Positions 51,393-60,427 are shown, counted from the first letter of the stretch. The stretch is 64,000 bases of DNA from Variovorax beijingensis (GCF_007828835.1 NZ_VIVL01000015.1:57935-121934), one strand, 5' to 3'. Translations and numbers: made by a program. Notes: generated from the letters alone by a model not told the origin.

Positions 51393-52097
51393 TCACACGC
51401 TCAGGTAGGCGCTCAACTGAGCGCTCTTGTTGTCGATCTCTGTGCTGGAGAACGTGTCGACTACTTCGCCATGCTCCACGACGTAGTGACGATCGGCTAC
51501 GCTGGTCGCGAACCTCACGTTCTGCTCAACCAGTAGGATGGAGATGCCACGCGCCTTGAGCTTCTGGATGGTCAATCCGATCTGCTCGATGATCACCGGA
51601 GCCAATCCCTCGCTCGGCTCATCGAGCAACAGCAGCTGCGCGCCGGTGCGCAGGATGCGGCCGATGGCAAGCATCTGCTGCTCTCCACCGGACAGCTTCG
51701 TTCCAGGACTCTTCATGCGCGGAGCCAGATTCGGGAACAGCGTCAGGATTTCTTGGACGCCCATGCCTCCTGGGCGCACCACGGGCGGAAGCATGAGGTT
51801 TTCCTGCACAGTCAAGCCGGAGAAGATGGCCCGCTCCTCTGGGCACCACGCTATGCCGGCGCGGGCGACTGCCTCGGGAAGCCGCCCCATCAGTTCCCGG
51901 CCCTCGAACACTACGGAACCGCTTTTCCTGGCGACCAAGCCCATGATGGCGCGAAGCGTCGTCGTCTTGCCTGCACCGTTTCGGCCAAGGAGGGTGACGA
52001 CCTCGCCTCGATGAACGGTGAAGTTCATTCCATGCAGAATCCGGCTCTCGCCATACTGCGCGTGCAGGTCGCCGACACGAAGATGGGCCTCAGCCAT
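51393..52097 (-). CDS. livF: Branched-chain amino acid-type ABC ATPase (LivF)
   Basis: A 234-residue ATPase. GRNGAGKTTTLRAIMGL is the Walker A, KLSGGEQQMLAIGRIL the signature, LLLLDEPSEGLAP the Walker B and LLVEQNV the switch. CPEERAIFSGLTVQENLML is the LivF Q-loop region. It overlaps livG by 8 bp and precedes livH by 8 bp. Confidence 0.95.
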   Translation of the reverse strand: MAEAHLRVGDLHAQYGESRILHGMNFTVHRGEVVTLLGRNGAGKTTTLRAIMGLVARKSGSVVFEGRELMGRLPEAVARAGIAWCPEERAIFSGLTVQENLMLPPVVRPGGMGVQEILTLFPNLAPRMKSPGTKLSGGEQQMLAIGRILRTGAQLLLLDEPSEGLAPVIIEQIGLTIQKLKARGISILLVEQNVRFATSVADRHYVVEHGEVVDTFSSTEIDNKSAQLSAYLSV

Positions 52098-52893
52098 GAG
52101 CGCCTCCCATATAGGCGGACACGACCTCGGGATTCTTTGAAACGGCCTCGTAGGTTCCTTCCGCGAGCACCTCCCCGCGACACAGAACGGTGATCGTGTT
52201 CGCGAGCCGCGCGACCACGCCCAGGTTGTGCTCGACCATCAAGACGGTCCGCCCCTTCGAGACCCTTTGAATGAGCGCCGCGACGGTCTCGATGTCCTCG
52301 CGTCCCATGCCCGCCATCGGCTCGTCGAGCAAAAGCACCTGGGGGTCCAGCGCCAGAGTCGTTGCAATCTCCAGTGCGCGCTTGCGGCCGTAGGACAGCG
52401 TTCCTGCCACTTGGTCGCGCTGATGAAGCAAGCCGACCGACTCGAGAAGCCGGTCCACGTCCGCATCCAATGCTTTGAGGCTGGAGAGCGGCTTCCAGAA
52501 GTGATACGTCGTTCCCAGCCGGCGCTGCAGCGCCACACGAACGTTTTCGCCAAGCGAGAGCTTCGGGAAGATGGCGGAGATCTGAAAAGATCTCACGAGA
52601 CCCCGACTGGCAACGTCTTCGGGCGCAGCCGAAGTGATGTCCTGCCCGTTGTAGAAGATGCGGCCAGAGGTGGGCCGGATGAATCGAGTGATCAGATTGA
52701 AGCAGGTCGTCTTGCCCGCGCCATTGGGGCCGATCAGGGCGTGGATGGTCTCGCGCCGTACTCGAAGGTCCACACTGTTCACGGCGGTGAAGCCGCCGAA
52801 GTCCTTGGTTAAGCCTTCGACGACGAGCGCGTGACTGCCCACTGCGTCGGGGAGGTTCTCCGTCATGCCGGCTGAAATGCCTGGAGCTGTCAT
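52090..52893 (-). CDS. livG: Branched-chain amino acid-type ABC ATPase (LivG)
   Basis: A 267-residue ATPase. IGPNGAGKTTCFNLITRF is the Walker A, TLSYGRKRALEIATTL the signature in the LivG form, VLLLDEPMAGM the Walker B and MVEHNLGVV the switch. VRSFQISAIFPKLSLGENVR is the Q-loop region. ATG 52893 is chosen; ATG 52866 is possible. It is the first gene of the eight-gene minus-strand operon, divergent from two XRE-cupin regulators, with a palindrome 30 bp upstream. Confidence 0.95.
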   Translation of the reverse strand: MTAPGISAGMTENLPDAVGSHALVVEGLTKDFGGFTAVNSVDLRVRRETIHALIGPNGAGKTTCFNLITRFIRPTSGRIFYNGQDITSAAPEDVASRGLVRSFQISAIFPKLSLGENVRVALQRRLGTTYHFWKPLSSLKALDADVDRLLESVGLLHQRDQVAGTLSYGRKRALEIATTLALDPQVLLLDEPMAGMGREDIETVAALIQRVSKGRTVLMVEHNLGVVARLANTITVLCRGEVLAEGTYEAVSKNPEVVSAYMGGAHG

Positions 52894-52922
52894 CGTTTCA
52901 AGTTTGTATGAGAAACACAATG

Positions 52923-52941
52923 ATGTGCATGACATGCACAT
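52923..52941. promoter_or_regulatory. Palindromic operator between the liv operon and XRE-cupin genes
   Basis: ATGTGCATGACATGCACAT is a palindrome with perfect 9-base arms around one base, 30 bp upstream of livG. It lies in the 203-bp divergent region shared with the first XRE-cupin gene, in AT-rich promoter-like DNA, and is the best candidate site for one or both XRE-cupin proteins. Confidence 0.65.
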
Positions 52942-53096
52942 TTGTCTATAGGGAAATTTATTGATCTCTTTTTGCCTATGATGCATATTCTGTGCCTACC
53001 AAGGAACCTCTCTAAGACACGCGGAAAGGGCAGACGGGAACCGCCTTGGTGCATGCCGCACCTTTCAGTGATGCATTCAGACAGCCAACGAAACTC

Positions 53097-53780
53097 ATGG
53101 AAGAAAACAAAGCCGATCTCGACGAGACCATCAGGACAGTGGCCAGGCGTTTGGGTGAGCGGTTGCGCGATGCACGACGCTCCAAGGCCATCACGCTTGA
53201 GGTCCTCAGCGCCAAGACCGATCTATCGGCGGGCTTTCTGTCTCGCCTCGAGCGCGGAGAGACCAGCGCTTCGATCTCCAACCTCATCGTGATCTCGGAG
53301 AGCCTGGGGATCGCATTGCGTGACTTCTTCGAGGTTGTGCAGGGATGTCCCCGACCCGACTATGTGTTGACGCGGGCAAGGGACAGGAGTTGTGAAGCTC
53401 CGCTGAGTGCCGGCGGCTACACCTACCGCCTCACCAGCGGCGATCTGGAGGGTCAACAGGTCAGCGCGTTCGAACTCGTCTACCCTGCCGGCGAGACGAT
53501 GCATCCAGAGGTACTGACACACCGAGGCGAGGAAGTTCTCTATCTTCTTGAAGGCACCATGGAGTTCCGCATCGGTTCCGACACGATGGTCTTGGAGCCC
53601 GGAGACTGCGTGCACTTTGCTTGCGATCAACCGCATGCCGGCGAGAACATCGGGCACGGAGAGGCACGCCTGTTGATGATTGTCTCGCCCGTCGACTCCA
53701 TCGACATACCGGTTGCCCGAATGTCTGCGCGCGGCCCCGACTCGGCCACAAGCCTTACCCGGTTCACAGGCGGGAAGTAG
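53097..53780 (+). CDS. XRE family transcriptional regulator with C-terminal cupin
   Basis: A 227-residue two-domain regulator. The HTH_3 domain (about 15-70; RLGERLRDARRSKAITLEVL, LSAGFLSRLERGETSASISN) is joined to a cupin (VLTHRGEEVLYLLEGTMEFR, PGDCVHFACDQPHAGEN). Cupin-linked XRE proteins such as PuuR sense small metabolites, often amines or amino acids. ATG 53097 is chosen because its start matches that of the tandem paralogue; a TTG at 53046 is in frame but lacks a ribosome site. It is divergent from the liv operon and is likely its regulator. Confidence 0.92.
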   Translation: MEENKADLDETIRTVARRLGERLRDARRSKAITLEVLSAKTDLSAGFLSRLERGETSASISNLIVISESLGIALRDFFEVVQGCPRPDYVLTRARDRSCEAPLSAGGYTYRLTSGDLEGQQVSAFELVYPAGETMHPEVLTHRGEEVLYLLEGTMEFRIGSDTMVLEPGDCVHFACDQPHAGENIGHGEARLLMIVSPVDSIDIPVARMSARGPDSATSLTRFTGGK

Positions 53781-53876
53781 CGCCACCGGCGCCTGCCTGT
53801 GAGCTCCACATCCTCCGTTCTTTGCCGCACCGTGCCGCGATGGTAGATTTGCACCACACACAAAATCAGCGCTGCG

Positions 53877-54488
53877 ATGGACAAGAACAAGTCAGAACTC
53901 GAGGAAAAGACCCGGGCCGTTGCAATCCGGCTCGGTGCGAGGATCAGGGAAGCCCGCCGCGCCAAGCAGATCACCCTCGAGCGTCTGAGCAAAGATACAG
54001 ACCTCTCCCCGGGTTTCCTGTCGCGCCTGGAACGCGGCGAATCGAGTGCCTCGATCTCCAACCTGATCGTGATTGCGGGCCGCCTTGGCATCCCACTGGG
54101 CGATTTTTTCGAGGATCCTGATGCAAAGGCCGCTCCGCACTACATCCTGAACAGAGCCAAGGACCGCGGTGGCGAACCGCCACTCACTGCTCGGGGATAC
54201 TCGTACCACCTCATGAGTGGAGAGCTCATCGATCAGCAGATGAGCGCTTTTGAACTGGTCTACCCGGTCGGCGAGTCGATGGACCCGGAGGTCCTGACGC
54301 ACGCAGGCGAGGAAGTGCTGTACCTGTTGGACGGGCGGTTTGAATTCCGAATCGGCGACAAAACACTGGTGCTCGAGCCAGGCGACTGTGTCCACTTCTC
54401 TTGCGAACAGCCACACAGCGGCAAGAACGTCGGCCATTCACCCGCGCGGCTCCTCATGATAGTGACGCCCGTCAACTCCTTCGGGTGA
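53877..54488 (+). CDS. XRE family transcriptional regulator with C-terminal cupin (tandem paralogue)
   Basis: A 203-residue protein very similar to the preceding gene across its whole length: RLGARIREARRAKQITLERL, LSPGFLSRLERGESSASISN, VLTHAGEEVLYLLDGRFEFR and PGDCVHFSCEQPHSGKN. It lacks the last 25 residues of its neighbour. The two arose by tandem duplication and have diverged, perhaps in effector choice. The 96-bp gap between them could hold a separate promoter. Downstream it runs into a PutA tail remnant. Confidence 0.92.
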   Translation: MDKNKSELEEKTRAVAIRLGARIREARRAKQITLERLSKDTDLSPGFLSRLERGESSASISNLIVIAGRLGIPLGDFFEDPDAKAAPHYILNRAKDRGGEPPLTARGYSYHLMSGELIDQQMSAFELVYPVGESMDPEVLTHAGEEVLYLLDGRFEFRIGDKTLVLEPGDCVHFSCEQPHSGKNVGHSPARLLMIVTPVNSFG

Positions 54489-54571
54489 CCTCCATCCGCG
54501 CTATTCCGCCTATGAGCCGTCTGGCATTGGGCCCCTCTAACCCGAGCATCGGTTTCTGCCGGAAAACGGCC

Positions 54572-54661
54572 ATCCCGATCGATCGACTCGTGATCGAGCG
54601 CTCCCTGAGCATCGGCACGGCAGCAGCCGTCGGCAACGCGTCCTTGATGACCATCAGCTGA
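54572..54661 (+). pseudogene. putA: Second PutA C-terminal tail remnant
   Basis: The frame IPIDRLVIERSLSIGTAAAV then GNASLMTIS and stop matches the last 28 residues of PutA (compare VPLERLMIERALSVNTAAAG, NASLMSIG at 44807). It lies 83 bp after the second XRE-cupin gene in the same direction, with no catalytic sequence upstream. It is on the opposite strand from the first PutA tail and about 9.4 kb away. Confidence 0.7.
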
Positions 54662-54724
54662 GTTTGTCGGGGCCCCGCGCAAGTCGGGCCTCGCACGAGC
54701 ACCGGGCGACGTCCGATCATGCTT

Positions 54725-56266
54725 TTAGCTGCGCGGCCCCAGGAAAAGCCGGTAGGAAGGAGCGGACGTGAACTCCTCATGCGGATAGCCCACTCTCTCT
54801 AGAACACGGTGGAAATCGTCCTCGTCTGGGCTGGGCACCTGCAGGCCAACCAACACCCGGCCATAGTCGGCGCCTTGGTTGCGGTAGTGGAACATCGTGA
54901 TGTTCCAGTTGTGCGGCAAAGACGAGAGAAATTGCATCAGGGCACCCGGACGCTCCGGAAAGACGAACTGCAGCACACGCTCGCCCGCGGCGAGCGGCGA
55001 GCGCCCGCCCACCATGTGCCGCATGTGCTCCTTGGCCAGTTCATCGTGCGTCAGATCTTGGGCGGAGAAGCCAGCCTGCGCCAGGACTTCGGCAATGCGT
55101 GTCGTTTCCCCTGCGGCGTGGATCGTCAACCCGGCCAGCACCGAGGCATTCTCGGCGTCGCATACACGGTACTTGAGTTCCGTGATGCTGCGGGCGGGGC
55201 CGGACAGGGCGTCGATGGTCTTGCACAGGCGCAACAGGCTTCCAGGTGATTCGGGAAGCGTGACCGCGAGCAGGCCCTCCCGCTCTTCACCGATCTCCGC
55301 CCGTTCCGCAACGAACCGGAGCCTGTCGAAGTTCATGTTGGCGCCGCTGAGAATGGCCACATACGTCTCTCCGCGCGTCTCTCGCTGCTTGACGTACTGC
55401 TTCACGGCGGCCACTGCCAGCGCCCCGGCCGGTTCCACGATGCTGCGAGTGTCGGTGAATACATCCTTGATCGCTGCACAGATGGAGTCCGTATCCACCG
55501 TCACATAGTCGTCCACAAGGCTGCTGACGATGCGAAAGGTCTCCGCGCCCACGTGCTTCACGGCCGTTCCATCCGAGAACAAGCCCACGTCGCCCAGCGT
55601 GACGCGTTCGCGAGCCAGAGCCGATCGCGCCATGGCATCCGAGTCGACGGTCTGCACCCCGATCACTTGAACCTCCGGGCGGACCGCCTTGACGTACGCA
55701 GCGACGCCAGCAATCAACCCGCCGCCGCCGACTGGTACGAACACGGCTTGCAGCGGCGCCTGGTGCTGCCTCAGGATCTCCATCCCTACCGTGCCTTGCC
55801 CGGCGATCACATCGGGGTCGTCGAAGGGATGCACAAACGTCAACCCGCCTGCCCCCTGTAGTTCCAGGGCATGAGCGTATGCCTCGGAGTAGCTCTCCCC
55901 GTGCAGCACCACGGTGCCCCCCAGTCCCTTGACCGCCTCGATCTTGACGCGCGGCGCGGTAAAAGGCATGACGATGACCGCGGTCGCGCCCAAGCGCCGC
56001 GCGGCAAGTGCGACACCTTGGGCATGGTTACCCGCAGAGGCACAGATCACCCCGCGACGCATCTCCTCGGGCGACAACTGAGCGATCTTGTTGTAGGCGC
56101 CGCGGAGCTTGAAGCTGAACACGGCCTGCTGGTCTTCGCGCTTCAGGAGAACCTGATTGCCGAGCCGGCTCGACAACTCTCTGGCAGGCTGCAACGGGGT
56201 TTCCACGGCCACGTCATACACGCGGGCCCTGAGGATCCTCTTCAGGTATTCGTTGAGGTCGAGCAT
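54725..56266 (-). CDS. ilvA: Threonine ammonia-lyase, biosynthetic
   Basis: A 513-residue PLP enzyme. SFKLRGAYNK carries the PLP Lys53, VPVGGGGLIAGVA is the phosphate loop, and the C-terminal roughly 190 residues form two ACT-like domains (EGLLAVTLPESPGSLLRL; GERVLQFVFPERPGALMQFL). That makes it the isoleucine-feedback biosynthetic type. It deaminates L-threonine to 2-oxobutanoate in the cytosol. ATG 56266 matches the usual N-terminus (MLDLNEYLKRIL). It is downstream of an Asp/Glu racemase-family gene. Confidence 0.95.
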   Translation of the reverse strand: MLDLNEYLKRILRARVYDVAVETPLQPARELSSRLGNQVLLKREDQQAVFSFKLRGAYNKIAQLSPEEMRRGVICASAGNHAQGVALAARRLGATAVIVMPFTAPRVKIEAVKGLGGTVVLHGESYSEAYAHALELQGAGGLTFVHPFDDPDVIAGQGTVGMEILRQHQAPLQAVFVPVGGGGLIAGVAAYVKAVRPEVQVIGVQTVDSDAMARSALARERVTLGDVGLFSDGTAVKHVGAETFRIVSSLVDDYVTVDTDSICAAIKDVFTDTRSIVEPAGALAVAAVKQYVKQRETRGETYVAILSGANMNFDRLRFVAERAEIGEEREGLLAVTLPESPGSLLRLCKTIDALSGPARSITELKYRVCDAENASVLAGLTIHAAGETTRIAEVLAQAGFSAQDLTHDELAKEHMRHMVGGRSPLAAGERVLQFVFPERPGALMQFLSSLPHNWNITMFHYRNQGADYGRVLVGLQVPSPDEDDFHRVLERVGYPHEEFTSAPSYRLFLGPRS

Positions 56267-56354
56267 CGGAGGTGACGGCGCTCTCACGGACGAAGGTGCG
56301 GCAGCGAAGCATGTCGCAAGAGGCGGGAACGCCGTCGGAGGACGCCTGCCACGG

Positions 56355-57116
56355 CTAGTCTGCGTAGAGGCGCCCGAGCGAGCCCTGGAAGTTCTTGATG
56401 CCGGCAAGCTTCTGCATGTGCCATGCCAGCGCATGATTGCTTGAAGTCGCGGGCTTGCCCGTGAGGCGCTCGATGATCGGAATGGCACCGAAGCTCGGCA
56501 GCGTGGTGCATGAGATGAAGACACCATCGACGTCCGACTTCACTCCACCGCCCGCATGGACGGCGGCCTCGACCACGCTGTTCGTGGAAATGGCGCCCAC
56601 CTTCAGGTCATCGGGCTCTTCGAACGAGACCACGGAGTCCACGTCCAGCCCGCGGGCACGCAGTCCGTCCACGATCTTCCGGTTCACCGTGCTCTCGTAG
56701 GGAGTGACCAGCTTGATCTTCTTCATGCCCAGCGACCTGCATGCCGCAATGCAAGCAGTAACCGGTTCGGTCACCTGCACGCCCGGATGTGCTTGGCGGA
56801 TGATGCTTGCGACCCGTTCCTCTCCCAGGAGCATCGTGGCCGACGTGCAGCCGTAGCCCACTACATGCGGCTTGAACTCGGCGGGGATCAAGGCCGCCGT
56901 CGGCTGCAGCAGGTCCGACATGGCCTCCAAGGTCGCGGCGGTGATCTCGAAGTCGTTGAAGATGCGACTGTGGTACAGGGAGACGGGCTGCGAGGTTGGA
57001 AGGCTCGATCGCACCTCGCCCTCGATGGTGCGGTCCGTGCGCAGCACGATCAGCGCCAGGCGCCGTGCCTCTGTGTCATCTTGCGTAAGTTCGTAGCCAA
57101 TTCGAGTCTGAAGCAT
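56355..57116 (-). CDS. Asp/Glu racemase-superfamily protein (maleate isomerase-like)
   Basis: A 253-residue protein. Cys90 in VGYGCTSATMLLG and Cys203 in VFISCTTLPSFG are the paired catalytic cysteines of the Asp/Glu racemase superfamily; the overall pattern is closest to maleate cis-trans isomerase and arylmalonate decarboxylase relatives. AAGGGA precedes ATG 57116. Substrates may be maleate-type diacids or racemisable amino acid derivatives. It lies between ilvA (88 bp) and the MocR gene (83 bp) on the same strand. Confidence 0.85.
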   Translation of the reverse strand: MLQTRIGYELTQDDTEARRLALIVLRTDRTIEGEVRSSLPTSQPVSLYHSRIFNDFEITAATLEAMSDLLQPTAALIPAEFKPHVVGYGCTSATMLLGEERVASIIRQAHPGVQVTEPVTACIAACRSLGMKKIKLVTPYESTVNRKIVDGLRARGLDVDSVVSFEEPDDLKVGAISTNSVVEAAVHAGGGVKSDVDGVFISCTTLPSFGAIPIIERLTGKPATSSNHALAWHMQKLAGIKNFQGSLGRLYAD

Positions 57117-57199
57117 AAGCGGTTCCCTTCGTGATCCGGGAAGCGTATGCACCGAAGGGCTCCTGCTGCAGGCCACTTCGCGCCGGTTACTCAGACCAG

Positions 57200-58792
57200 T
57201 TAAGCAGCAGTCGACGCGCCTTGGCCCCAGACCACTTCGAGTCGGTCGATGGCCGCCTTCATCTGAGCCTCGTTGCTCGAAGCAAAGCCAAACTGGAACC
57301 CACGCTGCGGTTCCACATGGACGAAGTACTGAGACAGGGGCGGACAGACGATATTCGCATTGCGAGCACGGCGTGAGAGGGCCACGTCGTCCATCGGGCG
57401 CTTCGCGACCGCCGCGAGGTTCAGTCCAGCCGGATCCGAGATGACCGACAGCATCAGTCCCATCCTCTGGGAGATCAGCTCGCACAGCAGCGAGTGGCGT
57501 GCCGAGTAGATCTCTCGCAATCGGCGGATGTGCGAGTAAAAAGCTCCCCGTTCGATGAACTGGAGCATGGCGGCCTGGATCACGCCCGGAGGACAGCCGT
57601 CCGACCAGGTTCGGATACTCAGAAAAACATCAACGAGTTCTTCCGGGACGACGAGGTAACCCAGCCTCAAGGACGGAAACATGATCTTGTTGAACGTTCC
57701 AGCATAGATCACCCGGCTGTACTCGTCAGACCCCTGCAGGGAAGGCAAGGGCTTGCCGTCATACCGAAATTCGCTGCTGTAGTCGTCTTCAAAGATGAAG
57801 CACGATGTCCGGCGCGCCCACTCGAGGAGTGCCCGGCGGCGCGCGAGGCTCATGGTTCTACCCATCGGATACTGATGCGACGGGGTGGTGTAGAGCAACT
57901 TGGCGCCGCCGTTGTCATCCGGCACCATGACACCTTCTTCATCCAGCGGGACACCCCTCAGATTCAATCCCGCCGACACCATGGCATTCCTGGCGCCCAG
58001 GAAGCCCGGGTCCTCAATCAACACCCGGTCACCCGGCTGCGTCAGCACGCGCAAGGTGAGATCGAACGCGTGCTGAGCACCAGAGACAATGATGATCTGG
58101 TCCGCCGTGCAACGGACCCCACGTGCACTCGCCAGGTAGCCAGCAAGTGCCTCCCGAAGCGGCCTGTAGCCGGCCGGGTCGCGAGTTTCCAGCAGGGCGG
58201 CCGTCGCGTGCTTCCAGGACTTTGCGCAGAAGTCGCTCCAGGAGTGATAGGGGAACTGATCGATTGCCGGCATCCCTGGAGCGAAAGGCGTAGCCACTGA
58301 CAGGCTTTGCAAATCCATCAAGCTGGTGCTGCGCGAGACATGCTTTGGCAAGGTGTCCAGCAAGGCAACCTGCTGCTGGATGGCCACGGCGCCCGGCACG
58401 TGGCTGCGCTTGAGCGAGCTTGGCGCGGGCGCGGCACTCCCGGTCAACAAGTCAGCTGATCGCTCGCGCACTCGCGAGCCGGAGCCGACGCGGGTCTCGA
58501 CGAATCCCTCTGCGCTGAGTCTGGCGATGACACTGAGCGCCGTGGCCCTGCCGATGTCGAGCGTTCGGGCGAGCTCGCGCGTCGACGGCAGGAGGTCGCC
58601 TGATTTCAGGCCGCCGGTGACGATCAGGTGTTCAATCCCGGTGGCAACCTGGTCCACCACGGTCACCGGGCTTTGCCGGTTGATCACCAGGGTCTCGAGC
58701 AGGCGCGCCCTGGACGCCCGCGCTCGCCGTCGCCGGGGCTTGGGCTGCGCACCAAAGTGGTTCGACTCATCGATTGAAAGTGGCCCGTTCAT
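57200..58792 (-). CDS. MocR/PdxR family regulator (GntR HTH fused to aminotransferase fold)
   Basis: A 530-residue protein. The GntR winged helix (LPSTRELARTLDIGRATALS) is followed by a fold-type I aminotransferase-like domain with VSGAQHAFDLTLRVL, FIFEDDYSSEFRYDG and YAGTFNKIMFPSLRLGY, which holds the PLP lysine. Effectors are amines or amino acids that react with PLP. ATG 58792 has GGGGA about eight bases upstream; Met codons at 58834 and 58876 are alternatives. It is divergent from the amidase operon, and AAGTGGC repeats lie between, so it probably controls that operon. Confidence 0.92.
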   Translation of the reverse strand: MNGPLSIDESNHFGAQPKPRRRRARASRARLLETLVINRQSPVTVVDQVATGIEHLIVTGGLKSGDLLPSTRELARTLDIGRATALSVIARLSAEGFVETRVGSGSRVRERSADLLTGSAAPAPSSLKRSHVPGAVAIQQQVALLDTLPKHVSRSTSLMDLQSLSVATPFAPGMPAIDQFPYHSWSDFCAKSWKHATAALLETRDPAGYRPLREALAGYLASARGVRCTADQIIIVSGAQHAFDLTLRVLTQPGDRVLIEDPGFLGARNAMVSAGLNLRGVPLDEEGVMVPDDNGGAKLLYTTPSHQYPMGRTMSLARRRALLEWARRTSCFIFEDDYSSEFRYDGKPLPSLQGSDEYSRVIYAGTFNKIMFPSLRLGYLVVPEELVDVFLSIRTWSDGCPPGVIQAAMLQFIERGAFYSHIRRLREIYSARHSLLCELISQRMGLMLSVISDPAGLNLAAVAKRPMDDVALSRRARNANIVCPPLSQYFVHVEPQRGFQFGFASSNEAQMKAAIDRLEVVWGQGASTAA

Positions 58793-58862
58793 CGCGCTGT
58801 TCCCCGTCAAGAATGCGCCAAGTCGCTTCGGCATGGTGCCGAGTGTGGCTCGCTGAAGATGC

Positions 58863-58902
58863 AAGTGGCATGCCACTTACATGACAGACGACGTTAAGTG
58901 GC
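58863..58902. promoter_or_regulatory. Candidate MocR operator with three AAGTGGC half-sites
   Basis: AAGTGGCATGCCACTT (58863-58878) is a perfect 16-bp palindrome. A third AAGTGGC copy lies at 58896-58902, a direct repeat 33 bp (about three turns) after the first. Mixed inverted and direct repeats are usual for MocR proteins. The site lies 71 bp before the preferred MocR start and 50 bp before the amidase start. Confidence 0.7.
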
Positions 58903-58951
58903 TCGACGCGGGGGGTCTGTTATGCGCCCGGCCGCGGTTCAAGGAGAAATG

Positions 58952-60427
58952 ATGAGTGAAACCGCCTCCGTGAGGCCTGCCTTGACCGACCTGACGGCTT
59001 CCGAACTCGCCGATGGCCTGCGGCGCCGGTCGTTCTCTTGCCGCGAGCTGATGCAGGCCACGGTCGATCGCATTCATGCGCTCAACCCCATCTTCAACAC
59101 TGTCGTAAACATGGCTCCGGTCGAGAAGCTATTGGCCGAAGCCGATGCTGCTGACGCCGAACTGGCCAGCGGCAAGGTGCGGGGCTGGCTGCATGGCATC
59201 CCCATGGCCGTCAAGGATTTCGCAGACGTCCTTGGCTTCCCCACCACGAAAGGTTGCGAGCTGCTGGCCCGCAATATGCCGACGAGCGACTCCATCCTGA
59301 CCGCACGCATGAAGGCCGCCGGCTGCATCGTGATCGGCAAGACGACGACGCCTGAGTTCGGACTGGGCTCGCATACGTTCAGCACTCTGTGGGGTGTGAC
59401 CCGCAATGCATGGGATCCGGCAGTGAGCGCCGGCGGCAGCAGCGGAGGCGCGGCCGTTTCCCTGGCGCAGCGCATGCTCCCTATTGCGGACGGGTCAGAC
59501 GGAATGGGTTCACTGCGGAACCCGGCAGGCTGGAACCATGTCTTCGGTATGCGCCCGTCGCAAGGAAGGGTGCCCCAGGCTGGAATGTCGGACGTGTGGA
59601 TCGACCTGCTCTCGAACGAGGGTCCCATGGGCCGTAGCATCCGCGATGTGGGGCGGCTTCTGGCCACACAAAGCGGTTTCGATCCGCGTTCGCCGCTTTC
59701 CATGCAGATGCCTTTGGGCTGGAACGAAAACGAGGCCGTCGATCCGGGGATTCTCAGGGGCATGCGCATAGGCTGGCTGGGCGACCTTGGCGGCCACCTC
59801 GCGATGGAAACCGGGGTGCTGGACGCCTGTCGCGAAGCGCTGCGTCACCTCGAAGCGGCGGGCGCCGTGGTCGAGGAGGTGCCATTGGGGTTCGATCCCA
59901 AGCAGCTGTGGGAATGCTGGCTGACTTGGCGCCGCGCAGGCGCGGGGCCACGTGTCGGCGCGCTCATGCAACTGCCGGGTGCCAAGGAGAAGATCAAGCC
60001 GGAGGCTCAGTGGGAGTACGAGTGCTCGCGTGGCATGAGCTTCACCGATTTCCGTCAGGCGAGCCAGGTTCGCACGAACTACTACCAGCACATGCGCACC
60101 ATGCTGGATCAGTGGGACCTGCTCGTGCTGCCCTCCGCGCAGTGTTGGCCGTTTAACGCGGATGAGCGCTGGCCCAAGCAGATCGCGGGACGTGAGATGG
60201 ACACCTACCACCGCTGGATGGAGGTCGCAATCTATGCCACCCTGGGCGGCTTGCCGGCCTTGGTGGTACCCGCCGGCTTCCATGCGAACGGCCGTTGGCC
60301 CATGGGCATCCAGCTGATCGGCCCGTACGGCGGCGACGCCGGGGTGCTGCGTGCAGGAGCGGCATACGAGCAGATCCGCGGGGACTTCATCGCGAGGCGA
60401 CCGGCATCAGTCGGACCCGCCAAGTAG
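58952..60427 (+). CDS. Amidase signature family amidase
   Basis: A 491-residue cytosolic amidase. The Ser-cisSer-Lys triad is visible: Lys88 in AVKDFADV, Ser163 in SAGGSSGGAA and Ser187 in DGMGSLRNPAG. It hydrolyses an amide to acid plus ammonia or amine. AAGGAG lies five bases before ATG 58952; the ATG three bases earlier is too close. It is the first gene of a MocR-divergent plus-strand set with an FMN split-barrel protein, a gamma-glutamyltransferase and an NTF2-like protein. Confidence 0.93.
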   Translation: MSETASVRPALTDLTASELADGLRRRSFSCRELMQATVDRIHALNPIFNTVVNMAPVEKLLAEADAADAELASGKVRGWLHGIPMAVKDFADVLGFPTTKGCELLARNMPTSDSILTARMKAAGCIVIGKTTTPEFGLGSHTFSTLWGVTRNAWDPAVSAGGSSGGAAVSLAQRMLPIADGSDGMGSLRNPAGWNHVFGMRPSQGRVPQAGMSDVWIDLLSNEGPMGRSIRDVGRLLATQSGFDPRSPLSMQMPLGWNENEAVDPGILRGMRIGWLGDLGGHLAMETGVLDACREALRHLEAAGAVVEEVPLGFDPKQLWECWLTWRRAGAGPRVGALMQLPGAKEKIKPEAQWEYECSRGMSFTDFRQASQVRTNYYQHMRTMLDQWDLLVLPSAQCWPFNADERWPKQIAGREMDTYHRWMEVAIYATLGGLPALVVPAGFHANGRWPMGIQLIGPYGGDAGVLRAGAAYEQIRGDFIARRPASVGPAK

